From assembly GCF_014199985.1 (NCBI RefSeq), contig NZ_JACHOS010000010.1:124001-188000 (forward strand): a stretch of DNA of 64,000 nucleotides, in the 5' to 3' direction. The DNA comes from Methylorubrum rhodesianum (GTDB lineage: Bacteria > Pseudomonadota > Alphaproteobacteria > Rhizobiales > Beijerinckiaceae). Below, in pieces: positions 1 through 9,500 of this stretch (positions within the stretch are counted from its first letter, which is position 1; the number at the start of each line of letters is the position of its first letter). The position numbers and the translations under genes were made by a program. The notes under the pieces were generated by a model. That model saw nothing but the letters and a program-made list of their open reading frames with translations, did no database searches and was not told the origin of the DNA.

Positions 1-549
1 GGGGTCGAGAATCGCGAGCGGAACCAGCGCCACCGTCCGCGACAGGGCGGCGGCGAAGAGGAGCGCGACGGCGGCGAGTGAGCCGGAGCGGTCGAGCAGG
101 GTCGCGAGCATCGCCGCGCGCAGCGCCAGCCCGAGGAACAGAGCGGTGCCGCCATAGGCGCCGATGCGGCTGTCGCGCATGATCTCCAGGATGCGCTCGC
201 GGCTCTGCCCGCCGCCGAACCCGTCGGCGACGTCGGCCAGGCCGTCCTCGTGCATGGCGCCGGTGATCAGTGCCAGCGTGGCGAGGGCGAGCGCGGCGGC
301 GACGAACGGCCCGAGGCGGATCTCCCAGGCGATCACCAGCATCAGGGCGGCCGGCGCCGCGATGAGCAGGCCGGCCAGGGGCAGCATCCGCGGCACCGTG
401 CGGAAATCCGGTGCGGCATAGGGCGCCGGCTCGTCGGGCAAGGGCGGGACCGGCAGGCGGGTGAAGAAGCGGAGGCAGGCGGCGAGGTCGTAGACCCATT
501 CCGCACCGGGAAAGGGCGGCCCGAGATCGCGGCCGCTGCGCTCGATCAT
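1..549 (-). CDS. cobS: Adenosylcobinamide-GDP ribazoletransferase (cobalamin synthase), 3' end outside window
   Basis: CobS joins adenosylcobinamide-GDP to alpha-ribazole (or its phosphate), the last assembly step of cobalamin, and is an integral membrane enzyme. The frame opens with ATG at 549 ([10 protein letters not shown]) and stays open to the window edge, so about 183 N-terminal residues are present. The diagnostic family motif [16 protein letters not shown] lies near residues 98-113, followed by the usual [18 protein letters not shown] stretch. Hydrophobic segments flank it, as expected for a polytopic protein. It is divergent from cobT (start 731), the enzyme that makes its substrate, so the two probably share the 181-bp control region. 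The C-terminus cannot be seen. Confidence 0.93.
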   Translation of the reverse strand, partial: MIERSGRDLGPPFPGAEWVYDLAACLRFFTRLPVPPLPDEPAPYAAPDFRTVPRMLPLAGLLIAAPAALMLVIAWEIRLGPFVAAALALATLALITGAMHEDGLADVADGFGGGQSRERILEIMRDSRIGAYGGTALFLGLALRAAMLATLLDRSGSLAAVALLFAAALSRTVALVPLAILDP

Positions 550-730
550 CCCGTCCCCCTCTGACTCGCCGCCTGGACCCGCAGGCCCGTCCGCTTCTAT
601 AGCGCCCGGAGCCTCCTGCCTGCTACGCGGCGCCGCCGGCTATCCGGTGGCAATTCCCGCGCCGATCGGGCGACCTCCTTTCGCGGTGTCCCCGCACCCG
701 ACGCGCAAGCGACACTTCAGAGCCCCTTCG

Positions 731-1762
731 ATGACCTCAGACCCGGCCGCCTCCCCCTTCGCCGACATCCGCCGCCTGCTGACCGAGATGCCCGGCCCCG
801 ACGGGGACGCGATCGCGGCGATTCGGGCGCGGGACGCGCAATTGACCAAGCCGCCGGGGGCGCTCGGGCGGCTCGAAGGCTTCGTCGAGTGGCTCGGCGC
901 GTGGCAGGGCAAGGCCAAGCCGACACTCGACCGGCCGATGGTCTGCGTGTTCGCGGGCAGCCACGGCGTGGTGGAGCGCGGCGTCTCGGCCTTCCCGGCC
1001 TCGGTCAACCGGCAGATGCTGGACAACTTCGCCGCCGGCGGCGCGGCGATCAATCAGCTCTGCGCCGCCTACGGCCTCGGCTTCCGGGTGTTCGACCTCG
1101 CCGTCGATCTGCCGACCGGCGACATCTGCTCCGGCCCGGCACTGGACGAGAAGGGGTGCGTCGCCACCATGGCCTTCGGCATGGAGGCGGTGGCGGCGGG
1201 CACCGATTGCCTCGCCGTCGGCGAGATGGGGATCGGCAACACCACGGTCGCGGCGGCGATCTACGCCGCGCTCTACGGCGGCGAGGCCGAGCACTGGGTC
1301 GGGCGCGGGACCGGGCTCGACGCGGCCGGCCTCGCCCGCAAGGCCGAGGCGGTGCGGCTGGCGATCGAGACCCACAAGGATCACTTGAGCGACCCGCTGG
1401 CGGTGCTGGCGCGGCTCGGCGGGCGGGAGATCGCGGCGATGGCCGGGGCCATCCTCGCCGCGCGGCTGCAGCGGGTGCCGGTGGTGCTCGACGGCTACGT
1501 CGCCACCGCGGCGGCCGCCGTGCTGCACGCCGCCGACCCGCACGCCCTCGATCATTGCCTCGCCGGCCACCGCTCGGCGGAAGGCGCGCATGGCGCGGTG
1601 CTGGAGCGGCTCGGCCTCAAGCCCGTCCTCTCGCTCGACATGCGTCTCGGCGAAGCCTCGGGCGCGGCCCTGGCGCTGGGCCTCCTGAAGGGCGCGCTCG
1701 CCTGCCACCGCGACATGGCGACGTTCGAGCAGGCGGGCGTTTCGGGCAAGAGCGCGGAGTGA
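731..1762 (+). CDS. cobT: Nicotinate-nucleotide--dimethylbenzimidazole phosphoribosyltransferase
   Basis: CobT transfers phosphoribose from nicotinate mononucleotide to dimethylbenzimidazole, giving alpha-ribazole phosphate for the lower ligand of vitamin B12. The protein is 343 residues, the normal family length. Visible family features are LTKPPGALGRLE near the N-terminus, VFAGSHGVVERGVSAFP, the glycine-rich GEMGIGNTTVAAA stretch, VLDGYVATAAA, and the C-terminal LDMRLGEASGAALAL segment with the conserved Glu. I chose ATG 731 (MTSDPAASPF) over an in-frame start at 647, because the extra 28 residues look like untranslated leader and family members begin near this point. The divergent neighbour is cobS. 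I could not make out a convincing cobalamin riboswitch in 550-730. Confidence 0.95.
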   Translation: MTSDPAASPFADIRRLLTEMPGPDGDAIAAIRARDAQLTKPPGALGRLEGFVEWLGAWQGKAKPTLDRPMVCVFAGSHGVVERGVSAFPASVNRQMLDNFAAGGAAINQLCAAYGLGFRVFDLAVDLPTGDICSGPALDEKGCVATMAFGMEAVAAGTDCLAVGEMGIGNTTVAAAIYAALYGGEAEHWVGRGTGLDAAGLARKAEAVRLAIETHKDHLSDPLAVLARLGGREIAAMAGAILAARLQRVPVVLDGYVATAAAAVLHAADPHALDHCLAGHRSAEGAHGAVLERLGLKPVLSLDMRLGEASGAALALGLLKGALACHRDMATFEQAGVSGKSAE

Positions 1763-1799
1763 GACGCTTGGCTTGAGACGCGCGGACTGATCTGCCTCC

Positions 1800-3341
1800 T
1801 CAGGCCGCCCGCGCCCGGCGGGACGGGGATGCCTCGGCCGCGGCCGTCCCGTCGCCGAGGTTCACGGCGGCGAGGGCGTCCATGCCGCGGCTCGCGGGGA
1901 AGGTGACGATCACCTCGGTGCCCTCTCGCGGCTTCGACTTGAGCTGGAAGCCGCCGCCGTGGAGGTCGATCAGCCCCTTCACGATCGGAAGTCCCAGGCC
2001 GGAGCCCTGCTCGGCGGTCTTGATCGCCAGCGAGCCGCGCCCGAACGAGGACATCACCGTGCCGAGTTCGTCCTCGGGGATGCCGGGCCCGGAATCCTTG
2101 ACGCTGACATACTGCCCGCCCGACGAGGTCCAGCCGACCTTGATCGTGATCTCGCCGCCCGGCGGCGTGAACTTCACCGCGTTCGACAGGAGGTTGAGCA
2201 CGATCTGGCGCAGGGCCCGCTCGTCCGCCCAGAGGCGGGGCAGGGAATCGTCGATGAGGCTGGCGAAGGTCTGGCCCTTGCTGCGGGCGCGCAGGGTCAT
2301 CATGTGGCGACATTCCTCGACCGTATGGGCGAGCTGCACCGCCTCCTCGCTCAGGTCGTAGCGGCCGGCCTCGATGCGCGAGAGGTCGAGGATCTCGTTG
2401 ATGAGATTGAGCAGGTGCATCCCGCTGTCGTGGATGTCGGTGGCGTATTCCCGGTAGGCCGGGGCGGCGTGGGCGCCGAACACCTCGTTCTTCATCACCT
2501 CCGAGAAGCCGAGGATGGCGTTCAAGGGCGTGCGCAGCTCGTGGCTCATGGTGGCGAGGAAGCGGGACTTGGCGAGGTTCGCCTCCTCCGCCCGCCGCCG
2601 GGCCTCGTCGGAATTGGCCTTGGCCTGCTCGAGTTCGGCGAAGATCGCGTCCTTCTCCGCCCGTGATTGCAGCGTGCCGACGGCGGAGGCGTAGAGGCGC
2701 CGCGCCAGCCCGGCGAAGAAGATCTGGCTCGCCACCGTCATCGCGACGAGGAGCATCGTGTCCATGTCGCGGGAGAAGAGCAGCAGCGACACCGCCGCCA
2801 GCATCAGCGGCAGAAGGCCCGACAGGGCGGCGACCGGCACGGTCGCGGCGAGCATCGTCGTCACCGCCGCGATGATGACGAGGCCGAATAGCGCGAGGGT
2901 GCGGGCATCGGGAACGCCCACCAGCAGCAGCATCGCCCACGCGAGGCTCTGGCCGAACTCGGCGGCGATGAAGAGGCGTCCCCAGCGCTTGAGTGGCAGG
3001 CTGTTCGGTGCCTGCCGCAGGAAGCGGCGGCTGAGGATCAGCATCATCGCGGTGGCCGCGAGCGCCCCGGTCGCCCAGACGGCCGCGGTCACGGCCGGCA
3101 CCCAGATCGAGGAGGCCCCGGCCACCACCAGCGCCAGCACGAGGAGCGGGATGCCCGCGCCCACCCGGTACTGGGCGTAGAGGCGGAGCAACTCGTAATC
3201 GAAGGCCCGCTCCAGGCCGCTCGTCGAGGTCAGCCGCTCCCGGGCCGAGCGCATGTCGCGCGCGATGCCGCGGCGCTTGGCCACCTCCTGCGACGAGGGT
3301 CCGCGTCCCCTTTGCACCATCTCCGCTGTGAGGTCGGCCAT
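1800..3341 (-). CDS. Membrane sensor histidine kinase (PleC/PdhS type)
   Basis: A 513-residue histidine kinase. The N-terminal half has about five or six hydrophobic segments (residues ~55-220) with no recognisable periplasmic ligand domain. A short coiled linker follows, rich in Glu/Ala/Lys (SRAEKDAIFAELEQAKANSDEA). Then come the HisKA box SHELRTPLNAILGFSEVM, the N box LLSNAVKFTPPGG, the G1 box DSGPGIP and the G2 box GSGLGLPIVKG. The dimerisation-domain sequence, including DIHDSGMHLLNLINEILDLSRIEAGR, resembles the alphaproteobacterial PleC/DivJ/PdhS group that acts on DivK/PleD-type receivers. That assignment is inferred from family resemblance. No response regulator is adjacent. The start is uncertain: ATG 3341 (MADLTAEM) is favoured over an upstream in-frame start at 3422. 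Confidence 0.85.
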   Translation of the reverse strand: MADLTAEMVQRGRGPSSQEVAKRRGIARDMRSARERLTSTSGLERAFDYELLRLYAQYRVGAGIPLLVLALVVAGASSIWVPAVTAAVWATGALAATAMMLILSRRFLRQAPNSLPLKRWGRLFIAAEFGQSLAWAMLLLVGVPDARTLALFGLVIIAAVTTMLAATVPVAALSGLLPLMLAAVSLLLFSRDMDTMLLVAMTVASQIFFAGLARRLYASAVGTLQSRAEKDAIFAELEQAKANSDEARRRAEEANLAKSRFLATMSHELRTPLNAILGFSEVMKNEVFGAHAAPAYREYATDIHDSGMHLLNLINEILDLSRIEAGRYDLSEEAVQLAHTVEECRHMMTLRARSKGQTFASLIDDSLPRLWADERALRQIVLNLLSNAVKFTPPGGEITIKVGWTSSGGQYVSVKDSGPGIPEDELGTVMSSFGRGSLAIKTAEQGSGLGLPIVKGLIDLHGGGFQLKSKPREGTEVIVTFPASRGMDALAAVNLGDGTAAAEASPSRRARAA

Positions 3342-3663
3342 AACAGTCGAGATCGCCAATCGGGAGCGGGACGTGGGGCCGGTCGTGGACTTGCGGCGCA
3401 CGGGGCGAGGTGGAGAGCCCACAGCCTGCCCGCGAACCGTTAAGAAGCGGCTTCGACACTCCGGCGAATTGCGCCGATCCGGGTCGGCGAAAACCCATTT
3501 CGTATTCAGGTGCGCTGCCGCACATCAGGAATGGCGATCCGGGATCAGAATCGGAACGATTCCAAGTGACGTCGAAGCAGCATTCCCACGGCGGCCTTCC
3601 CCGGCGGATCGGCGGCCACGAGCCCGGGCGCTTCGTGCGGCACGTCGATCGCGGAGTGCGCCC
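3342..3663. other. Divergent intergenic region
   Basis: These 322 bases separate the kinase start (minus) from the 2Fe-2S subunit start (plus). A GGAG ribosome-binding sequence sits just upstream of ATG 3664. I see no RNA gene, repeat or clear promoter pair. Open frames running through it lack the sequence character of known proteins. Confidence 0.5.
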
Positions 3664-4119
3664 ATGCTGACCCTCAACCTGAACGGCGTGGTCCGGGAGG
3701 TCGATGCCGACCCCGACATGCCCCTGCTCTGGGTGATCCGCGACCAGCTCGACATGACCGGCACCAAGTACGGCTGCGGCATCGCCCAGTGCGGCGCCTG
3801 CACGGTGCATCTGGACGGCCAGCCGGTGCGCTCCTGCCAGACCCGCATCGGTGACGTGGGCGAGGCCAAGATCACGACGATCGAGGGCGTCCACGGCAAG
3901 GTGGCCGATGCGGTGAAGGCGGCGTGGCGCGGCCTCGACGTGGTCCAGTGCGGCTACTGCCAGTCCGGCCAGATCATGTCGGCCATCGGCCTGCTCACCG
4001 ACAACCCGAAGCCGACCGACGCGGATATCGACGGCGCCATGGACGGCAATGTCTGCCGCTGCGGCACCTATCAGCGTATCCGCGCCGCCATCCACGAAGC
4101 CGCCCGCTCGCTCGCCTGA
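3664..4119 (+). CDS. 2Fe-2S subunit of a xanthine-dehydrogenase-family molybdenum hydroxylase (IorA-like)
   Basis: A 151-residue small subunit carrying two [2Fe-2S] clusters. It passes electrons from the molybdenum centre of its partner to an external acceptor. The plant-ferredoxin-type domain has Cys38, Cys43, Cys46 and Cys58 (GCGIAQCGACTVH...SC). The helical second domain has the CGYCQSGQ and CRCGTYQ motifs. Length and order match isoquinoline 1-oxidoreductase alpha subunits and related aldehyde oxidases. It has no signal peptide, so it is probably co-exported with the Tat-targeted large subunit 35 bp downstream. There is no FAD subunit, which is normal for this two-subunit branch. The substrate cannot be told from sequence; a quinoline-type or aldehyde substrate is equally possible. 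Confidence 0.92.
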   Translation: MLTLNLNGVVREVDADPDMPLLWVIRDQLDMTGTKYGCGIAQCGACTVHLDGQPVRSCQTRIGDVGEAKITTIEGVHGKVADAVKAAWRGLDVVQCGYCQSGQIMSAIGLLTDNPKPTDADIDGAMDGNVCRCGTYQRIRAAIHEAARSLA

Positions 4120-4154
4120 GCCGCCTCGCAGCCTATCAAGATTTGGAGCCCGGC

Positions 4155-6350
4155 ATGCTCAAGCTCGACACGATCGATGCGCCTGTTCCGTCGCGGCGCG
4201 CCTTCCTCACCGGCGCGGCGGCGGGCGCCGTGCTGCTCGCCTTCCGCCTCGACCTGAAGGGCGCCCGCGCCGCGGAAGGTTCGGACGCGCTGTCGAAGGC
4301 CCCCGCCCAGCCCAACGCCTTCGTGCGGATCGCCGCCGACGACACCGTCACGGTGATGATCAAGCACCTCGACATGGGCCAGGGCAACACGACCGGCCTC
4401 GCCACCATCCTCGCCGACGAACTCGACGCGGATTGGAGCCAGATGCGCGTCGCCTTCGCCCCGGCCGACGCGAAGCTCTACGCCAACCTGCTGATGGGTC
4501 CCGTTCAGGGCACCGGCGGCTCGACGGCGATCGCCAATTCCTGGTTCCAGCTCCGCAAGGCGGGGGCCGCCGCCCGCGCCATGCTGGTCGCCGCGGCGGC
4601 CGAGAAATGGGGCGTGCCGGCGGGCGAGATCACCGTCGCGAAGGGCGTCATCAGCCATAAGTCCGGCAAGCAGGCGCGCTTCGGCGCGTTCGCGGAAGCC
4701 GCCGCCGCCAAGCCGGTGCCGCAGGAGCCGCGCCTGAAGACGCCGGCCGAGTGGACACTGATCGGCGGGCGCGTGCCGCGCATCGATTCGGTCGCGAAGA
4801 CCGACGGCACGGCGATCTACTCCCTCGACATCCGCCGCCCCGGCCAGGTCACGGCGGTGGTCGCCCACCCGCCGCGCTTCGGCGCCACGGTGAAGGCGGT
4901 CGATGCGGAGGCCGCCCAGGGGATGCCGGGCGTCGTCGGCATCGTGACGATCCCCACCGGCGTAGCGGTGATCGCCCGCGACACCTGGAGCGCGATGAAG
5001 GCTCGCGAGGCGCTCAAGGTCACCTGGGACGACGCCGCCGCCGAGACCCGCTCCTCCGACGCGATCCTCGCCGAGTACCGCGAGACCGCCAGGACCCCCG
5101 GCCTCGTCGCCTCGCAGGCGGGCGATGCCGATGCCGGCATCAAGGGCGCCGCCAAGGTGCTGGAGGCGGAATTCGCCTTCCCCTACCTCGCTCATGCGGC
5201 GATGGAGCCGCTGAACGCCACGATCGAGCGGGCGGCGGACGGCAGCTACGACGTCTATGCCGGCTGCCAGATCCAGACGGTCGAGCAGGCCGTGCTCGCC
5301 GCGACGCTGGGCGTCACGAACGACAAGGTCCGGCTGCACACGCAATGGGCTGGCGGCTCGTTCGGCCGGCGCGCGACGCCCGGTGCCGACTACTTCGCCG
5401 AGGCCGCCGCGATCGTGAAGGCCTGGGACGGCAAGGCACCGGTCCACCTCGTCTGGACCCGCGAGGACGACATGGCCGGCGGCTACTACCGCCCGCAGGT
5501 CTATCACACGGTCAAGGCCGGCCTCGACGCCAAGGGCCAGATCACCGGCTGGCGCCACGCCATGGTCGGCAAGTCGATCATGATCGGCTCGCCTTTTGAG
5601 GCGATGCTCGTGAAGAACGGGATCGACTCCACCACCGTCGAGGGCGCCTCCGACACGCCCTATGCGCTCCCGGCCTACCGGTTCGAGGTGCACAATGCCC
5701 GCGAGGGCGTGCCGGTGCTGTGGTGGCGCTCGGTCGGCCACACCCACACCGCCCACGTCATGGAGGTGTTCATCGACGAACTGGCGCATGCGGCTGGCGC
5801 CGACCCGGTCGCCTACCGGCTGTCGCTGCTGACCCGGGCCCCGCGCCTGTCCGGCGTGCTGCGCCTCGCCGCCGAGAAATCGGGCTGGAGCCAGAAACCC
5901 TCCGAGAAGGGCCGCGGCCTCGGCGTCGCCGTGCACGAATCCTTCGGCTCCTACGTGGCGATGGTCGCCGACGTCACGGCCGGCGATTCCACGGCGAAGG
6001 TCAACCGCATCGTCGCGGCGGTCGATGTCGGCGTGGCGGTGAACCCGGACAACGTCCGCGCCCAGGTCGAGGGTGCGGTCGGCTTCGCCCTCTCGGCGGT
6101 GCTGCGCAATCGCATCACCCTCAAGGACGGCGTGGTGCAGGAGAGAAACTTCGACAGCTACCAGCCGACCCGGATCTCCGAGATGCCGCAGGTGGAGGTT
6201 CACATCGTGCCCTCCGACGTCGCGCCCACCGGCATCGGCGAGCCCGGCGTGCCGGTGCTGGCGCCGGCCATCGCCAACGCGGTCTTCGCCGCGACGGGTC
6301 AGCGCCTGCGCTCGCTGCCGCTCGATCTCTCGTCCCTGCGCGGAGCGTAG
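4155..6350 (+). CDS. Molybdopterin-binding catalytic subunit, xanthine dehydrogenase family (IorB-like), Tat-exported
   Basis: A 731-residue catalytic subunit of a molybdenum hydroxylase. The N-terminus has a twin-arginine signal, SRRAFLTGAAAG followed by a hydrophobic run, so the enzyme should fold with its cofactor in the cytoplasm and act in the periplasm. Molybdopterin-family segments include MGQGNTTGLATILADELD, GGSTAIANSW, the GGSFGRRATPGADYFAEA region, and the C-terminal GIGEPGVPVLAPAIANAV, whose Glu aligns with the catalytic base. It follows the 2Fe-2S subunit by 35 bp and surely forms an operon with it. No XdhC/MocA-type maturation gene or cytochrome subunit is in the window, so the electron acceptor is unknown. 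Start ATG 4155 was chosen because the Tat motif then sits at residues ~14-16. Confidence 0.92.
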   Translation: MLKLDTIDAPVPSRRAFLTGAAAGAVLLAFRLDLKGARAAEGSDALSKAPAQPNAFVRIAADDTVTVMIKHLDMGQGNTTGLATILADELDADWSQMRVAFAPADAKLYANLLMGPVQGTGGSTAIANSWFQLRKAGAAARAMLVAAAAEKWGVPAGEITVAKGVISHKSGKQARFGAFAEAAAAKPVPQEPRLKTPAEWTLIGGRVPRIDSVAKTDGTAIYSLDIRRPGQVTAVVAHPPRFGATVKAVDAEAAQGMPGVVGIVTIPTGVAVIARDTWSAMKAREALKVTWDDAAAETRSSDAILAEYRETARTPGLVASQAGDADAGIKGAAKVLEAEFAFPYLAHAAMEPLNATIERAADGSYDVYAGCQIQTVEQAVLAATLGVTNDKVRLHTQWAGGSFGRRATPGADYFAEAAAIVKAWDGKAPVHLVWTREDDMAGGYYRPQVYHTVKAGLDAKGQITGWRHAMVGKSIMIGSPFEAMLVKNGIDSTTVEGASDTPYALPAYRFEVHNAREGVPVLWWRSVGHTHTAHVMEVFIDELAHAAGADPVAYRLSLLTRAPRLSGVLRLAAEKSGWSQKPSEKGRGLGVAVHESFGSYVAMVADVTAGDSTAKVNRIVAAVDVGVAVNPDNVRAQVEGAVGFALSAVLRNRITLKDGVVQERNFDSYQPTRISEMPQVEVHIVPSDVAPTGIGEPGVPVLAPAIANAVFAATGQRLRSLPLDLSSLRGA

Positions 6351-6500
6351 TCGATCCGATTGCCCCGCCGGCCCGAAATCGGGTTCGGCGGGGCTCGGTC
6401 GGCTCGAGCGCCGGACACGCCCGATCCAACCGACGCGTGCTTTACAAGCGTATCGGACTGTCTCTTAGGTTGAGCCCATCGAGCCACAGCGGGGTGTGGG

Positions 6501-9500
6501 ATGGGCGCGAAGACGGATCCGTCCGGCCGTCCGTCGTATCCGGGCACGCCGGATCGGCGGATTCGTGAGGACGATCGGGCCGGGACGCCGCTCGACCCGA
6601 TCGAGACCTGCTCGGATACGTCGCTGCGCTCCGCCCACGAATTCGTGACCACCCTGCGCGCACCGGCGGCCCTGGCCTGGGGCCCGGCGCTCACGGCCCT
6701 GTGCAACGACGCCTTCACCTCGCTTCTCGGCACCGTTCCCACAGGGCACGACTTCTCCGCCCTCGCGCGGACCACGCCTGATGCGGAGGAGCTGACGCGC
6801 CTCCTGCGGCGCGCCTGGTCCGGCGACACGGTCACCGCCGCCGGCCTCGCACTGGGAAGGGAGGCCTCCCCTCCCGGAGTGACGCTCTGCCTCAGTCCCG
6901 TGTGCGGGTCCGACGGCGCCGTGGCGGGGGTTCTGGCGCTCGTCACCGGAATCGGGGCAATGCCCGGCGGCGTCGAGCGCGAGGCGACGCTCCGGGTCAG
7001 CGAGGAAAGGTACGACACCCTGTTCCAGGCGGCAGGACAGGGCTTGTGCGAGCTCGAACTCGTCCGTGACGCACAGAGCCGGGCCGTCGACCTCCGCTAC
7101 ATCGCGCTCAATCCCGCCTTCGAACGGATGACCGGCCTATCGGCGGCGCAGCTGCGCGGACGGGCGGCGCGCGAAGTGATGCCGGATTTCGATGCCCGGT
7201 GGCTGCAGACCTACGAGCGGGTCGCCGCCGCGGGCGTGCCGACACGGCTGGACCCTGCGGACGGGCCGATGGGATGCCGGTTCGAGGTCTCCGCCTATCC
7301 GCAGGCGCAGGACAGGCTGCTGATCGTCTACGACGACGTCACCGGGTCCAGAGCGGCCGAGACGGCCCTGCGAGAGCGCGAGAAGCGGCAGGCCTTTCTC
7401 CTGGCGCTGAGCGACGCGGTGCGGACACTGACCGACCCGGTGGAGATCCAGGAACAGGCGTGCCGGCTGCTCGGAGAGCGGCTGCAGGTCGACCGCACCT
7501 ACTACGTCGCCATCGACGAGACGGCGGGCCTCGCGCGGGTTGCCTGGGACCACCTTCGCGGCGACGTCCCCTCGCTGGCCGGCGAGTACCGGATCGCGGA
7601 CTTCGCATGGTCGGCGGACATCCTCCGCCGCGGCCGGTGCCACGTCGTGTCCGATACGCAGACCTCGGCCGCGGTCCCGCAGGCGCACCGTCCTGCCCTG
7701 GCGGCCCTGCGGATCGCGGCCTGCCTGGGCGCGCCGCTCATCAAGAACGGGCGTCTGGTCGGCGCGCTCTGCGTCACGCACTCGGTCCCACGGGAATGGA
7801 CGGAGACCGACGTCGTGTTGCTGCGCGACGTCGCCGAGCGGATCTGGTCGGCGGTGCAGCGCGGCCGGGCGGAGGCGGACATCCGGCGCAAGAACGCCGT
7901 GCTCGAAGGGATCAACCGCATCTTCCGCGAGGCGCTGACCGCGCCCACGGAGGAGGAGCTCGGCCGCGTCTGCCTCGCCGTCGCCGAGGACGTGACGCAG
8001 AGCGCCTTCAGCTTCATGGGTGAGGTCAATCACGAGAGCTGCGAATTCGATGAGATTTCCATCAGCGATCGCGGCTGGCAGCACTTCGCCATGGACGACC
8101 CGGCCTTTCCGAGGGGCGTGCCCCCGAGGGGGCTGAAGATCCACGGCATCTACGGCCGCGTGTTGCAGGACGGAAAGAGCCTCATCGCCAACGACCCGGA
8201 TTCGCATCCGGATCGTATCGGCGCGCCGCACGGTCACCCGCCGCTCAAGGCCTTTCTCGGTGTGCCGCTGAAGCGCGACGGAGTGACGGTGGGGATGATC
8301 GGGCTCGGCAACCGCGAGGGCGGGTACCGGGCGGAGGATCGGGACGCCGCGGAGGCGCTTGCTCCGGCGATCCTTCAGGCGCTGCTGAGCAAGCGGACTG
8401 CCGACACCCTGCGCCAGAGCGAGGAGCGCTTCCGCACCCTCGCCGAACTCGTGCCGAGCCTGCTCTGGAACTGCGATCCCGAGGGCAAGGTCGTCGTCGT
8501 GAACCAGCAATGGGGCGACTATACTGGCCAGACCGTGCAGGAGGTTCAGGACGGCGGCTGGCTGGCGGCGGTCCCGCCCGACGAGAGGGCGGAGATCGAA
8601 CGCATCGCCGTCGAGGCTTTCGCCTCCGGCCAGCCTCTGGAGCGGCAGCAGCGTCTTCGCCGCCGCGACGGCGCCTATCGCTGGTTCCTGATCCGGCACG
8701 CGCCGGCGCGGGACGCGGAAGGGCGGATCCTGCGCTGGTTCGGCGCTGCCACGGACATCCACGACCAGCATCTCGCCGCCGAGAACCTGCGGGCGGAAGA
8801 GGCACGACAAGCCTTCCTGCTCGATCTCGCCGACCGGCTGCAGGGACTGACCGATCCGCAGGCGGCTCTCCACAGCGTCGTCGAGGCGCTCGGACGCCAT
8901 CTCGGGGTCGATCGGGTCGGCTATGCCCGCATCTCCGCCGACGGCGAGCGGGTCGAGAAGCAGGTCGGTTATGTCGGCGGGGCCGAATCCCGCCTCGGGC
9001 CGATGCCGCTCCGGTTGTTCGGCGAGACGATCCACAGCCGGTTCCGCAACGGCGAGACGGTCGTCGTAGAGGATGTCTCGAGCGTCGCCGCCCCCGTCGT
9101 CTGGAGAGAGGGGGGCGTCGGCAGCTTCGTGGCGGTCCCGCTGGTCCGCGACGGCCGGGTGCGCACCGTCCTCTACATCACCCACCATCAGCCGCGCAGG
9201 TGGACGCGTTCGGAGACGACGCTGATCGAGCAGGTCGCCGCGCGCACCTGGGAGGCGGCGGAGCGGGCCCAGGCCGAAGCGGAGCTGCGCGCGAGCGAGG
9301 CGCGGCAGCGCGTGCTGGTCGAAGGGATCCCCCAGCTCATCTGGCGGGCGGGACAGGGCGGCGCGTGGACCTGGGCGAGCCGGCAATGGTGCGGCTATAC
9401 CGGCCAGACCGAGGCCGAGAGCCGGGATTTCGGCTGGCTCGAGGCGGTCTATCCCGAGGATCGCGAGCGAGCCCGGAACGCCTGGGGCAACGCTGTCACG

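Noticed and set aside
550-730. Possible cobalamin riboswitch between cobS and cobT
   Set aside because: No convincing B12 box on either strand; an Infernal search with RF00174 would decide.
1552-4095. Very long minus-strand open frame over cobT, kinase and 2Fe-2S genes
   Set aside because: High-GC shadow: it crosses genes with clear motifs in other frames and its Arg/Gly/Pro-rich translation has no domain.
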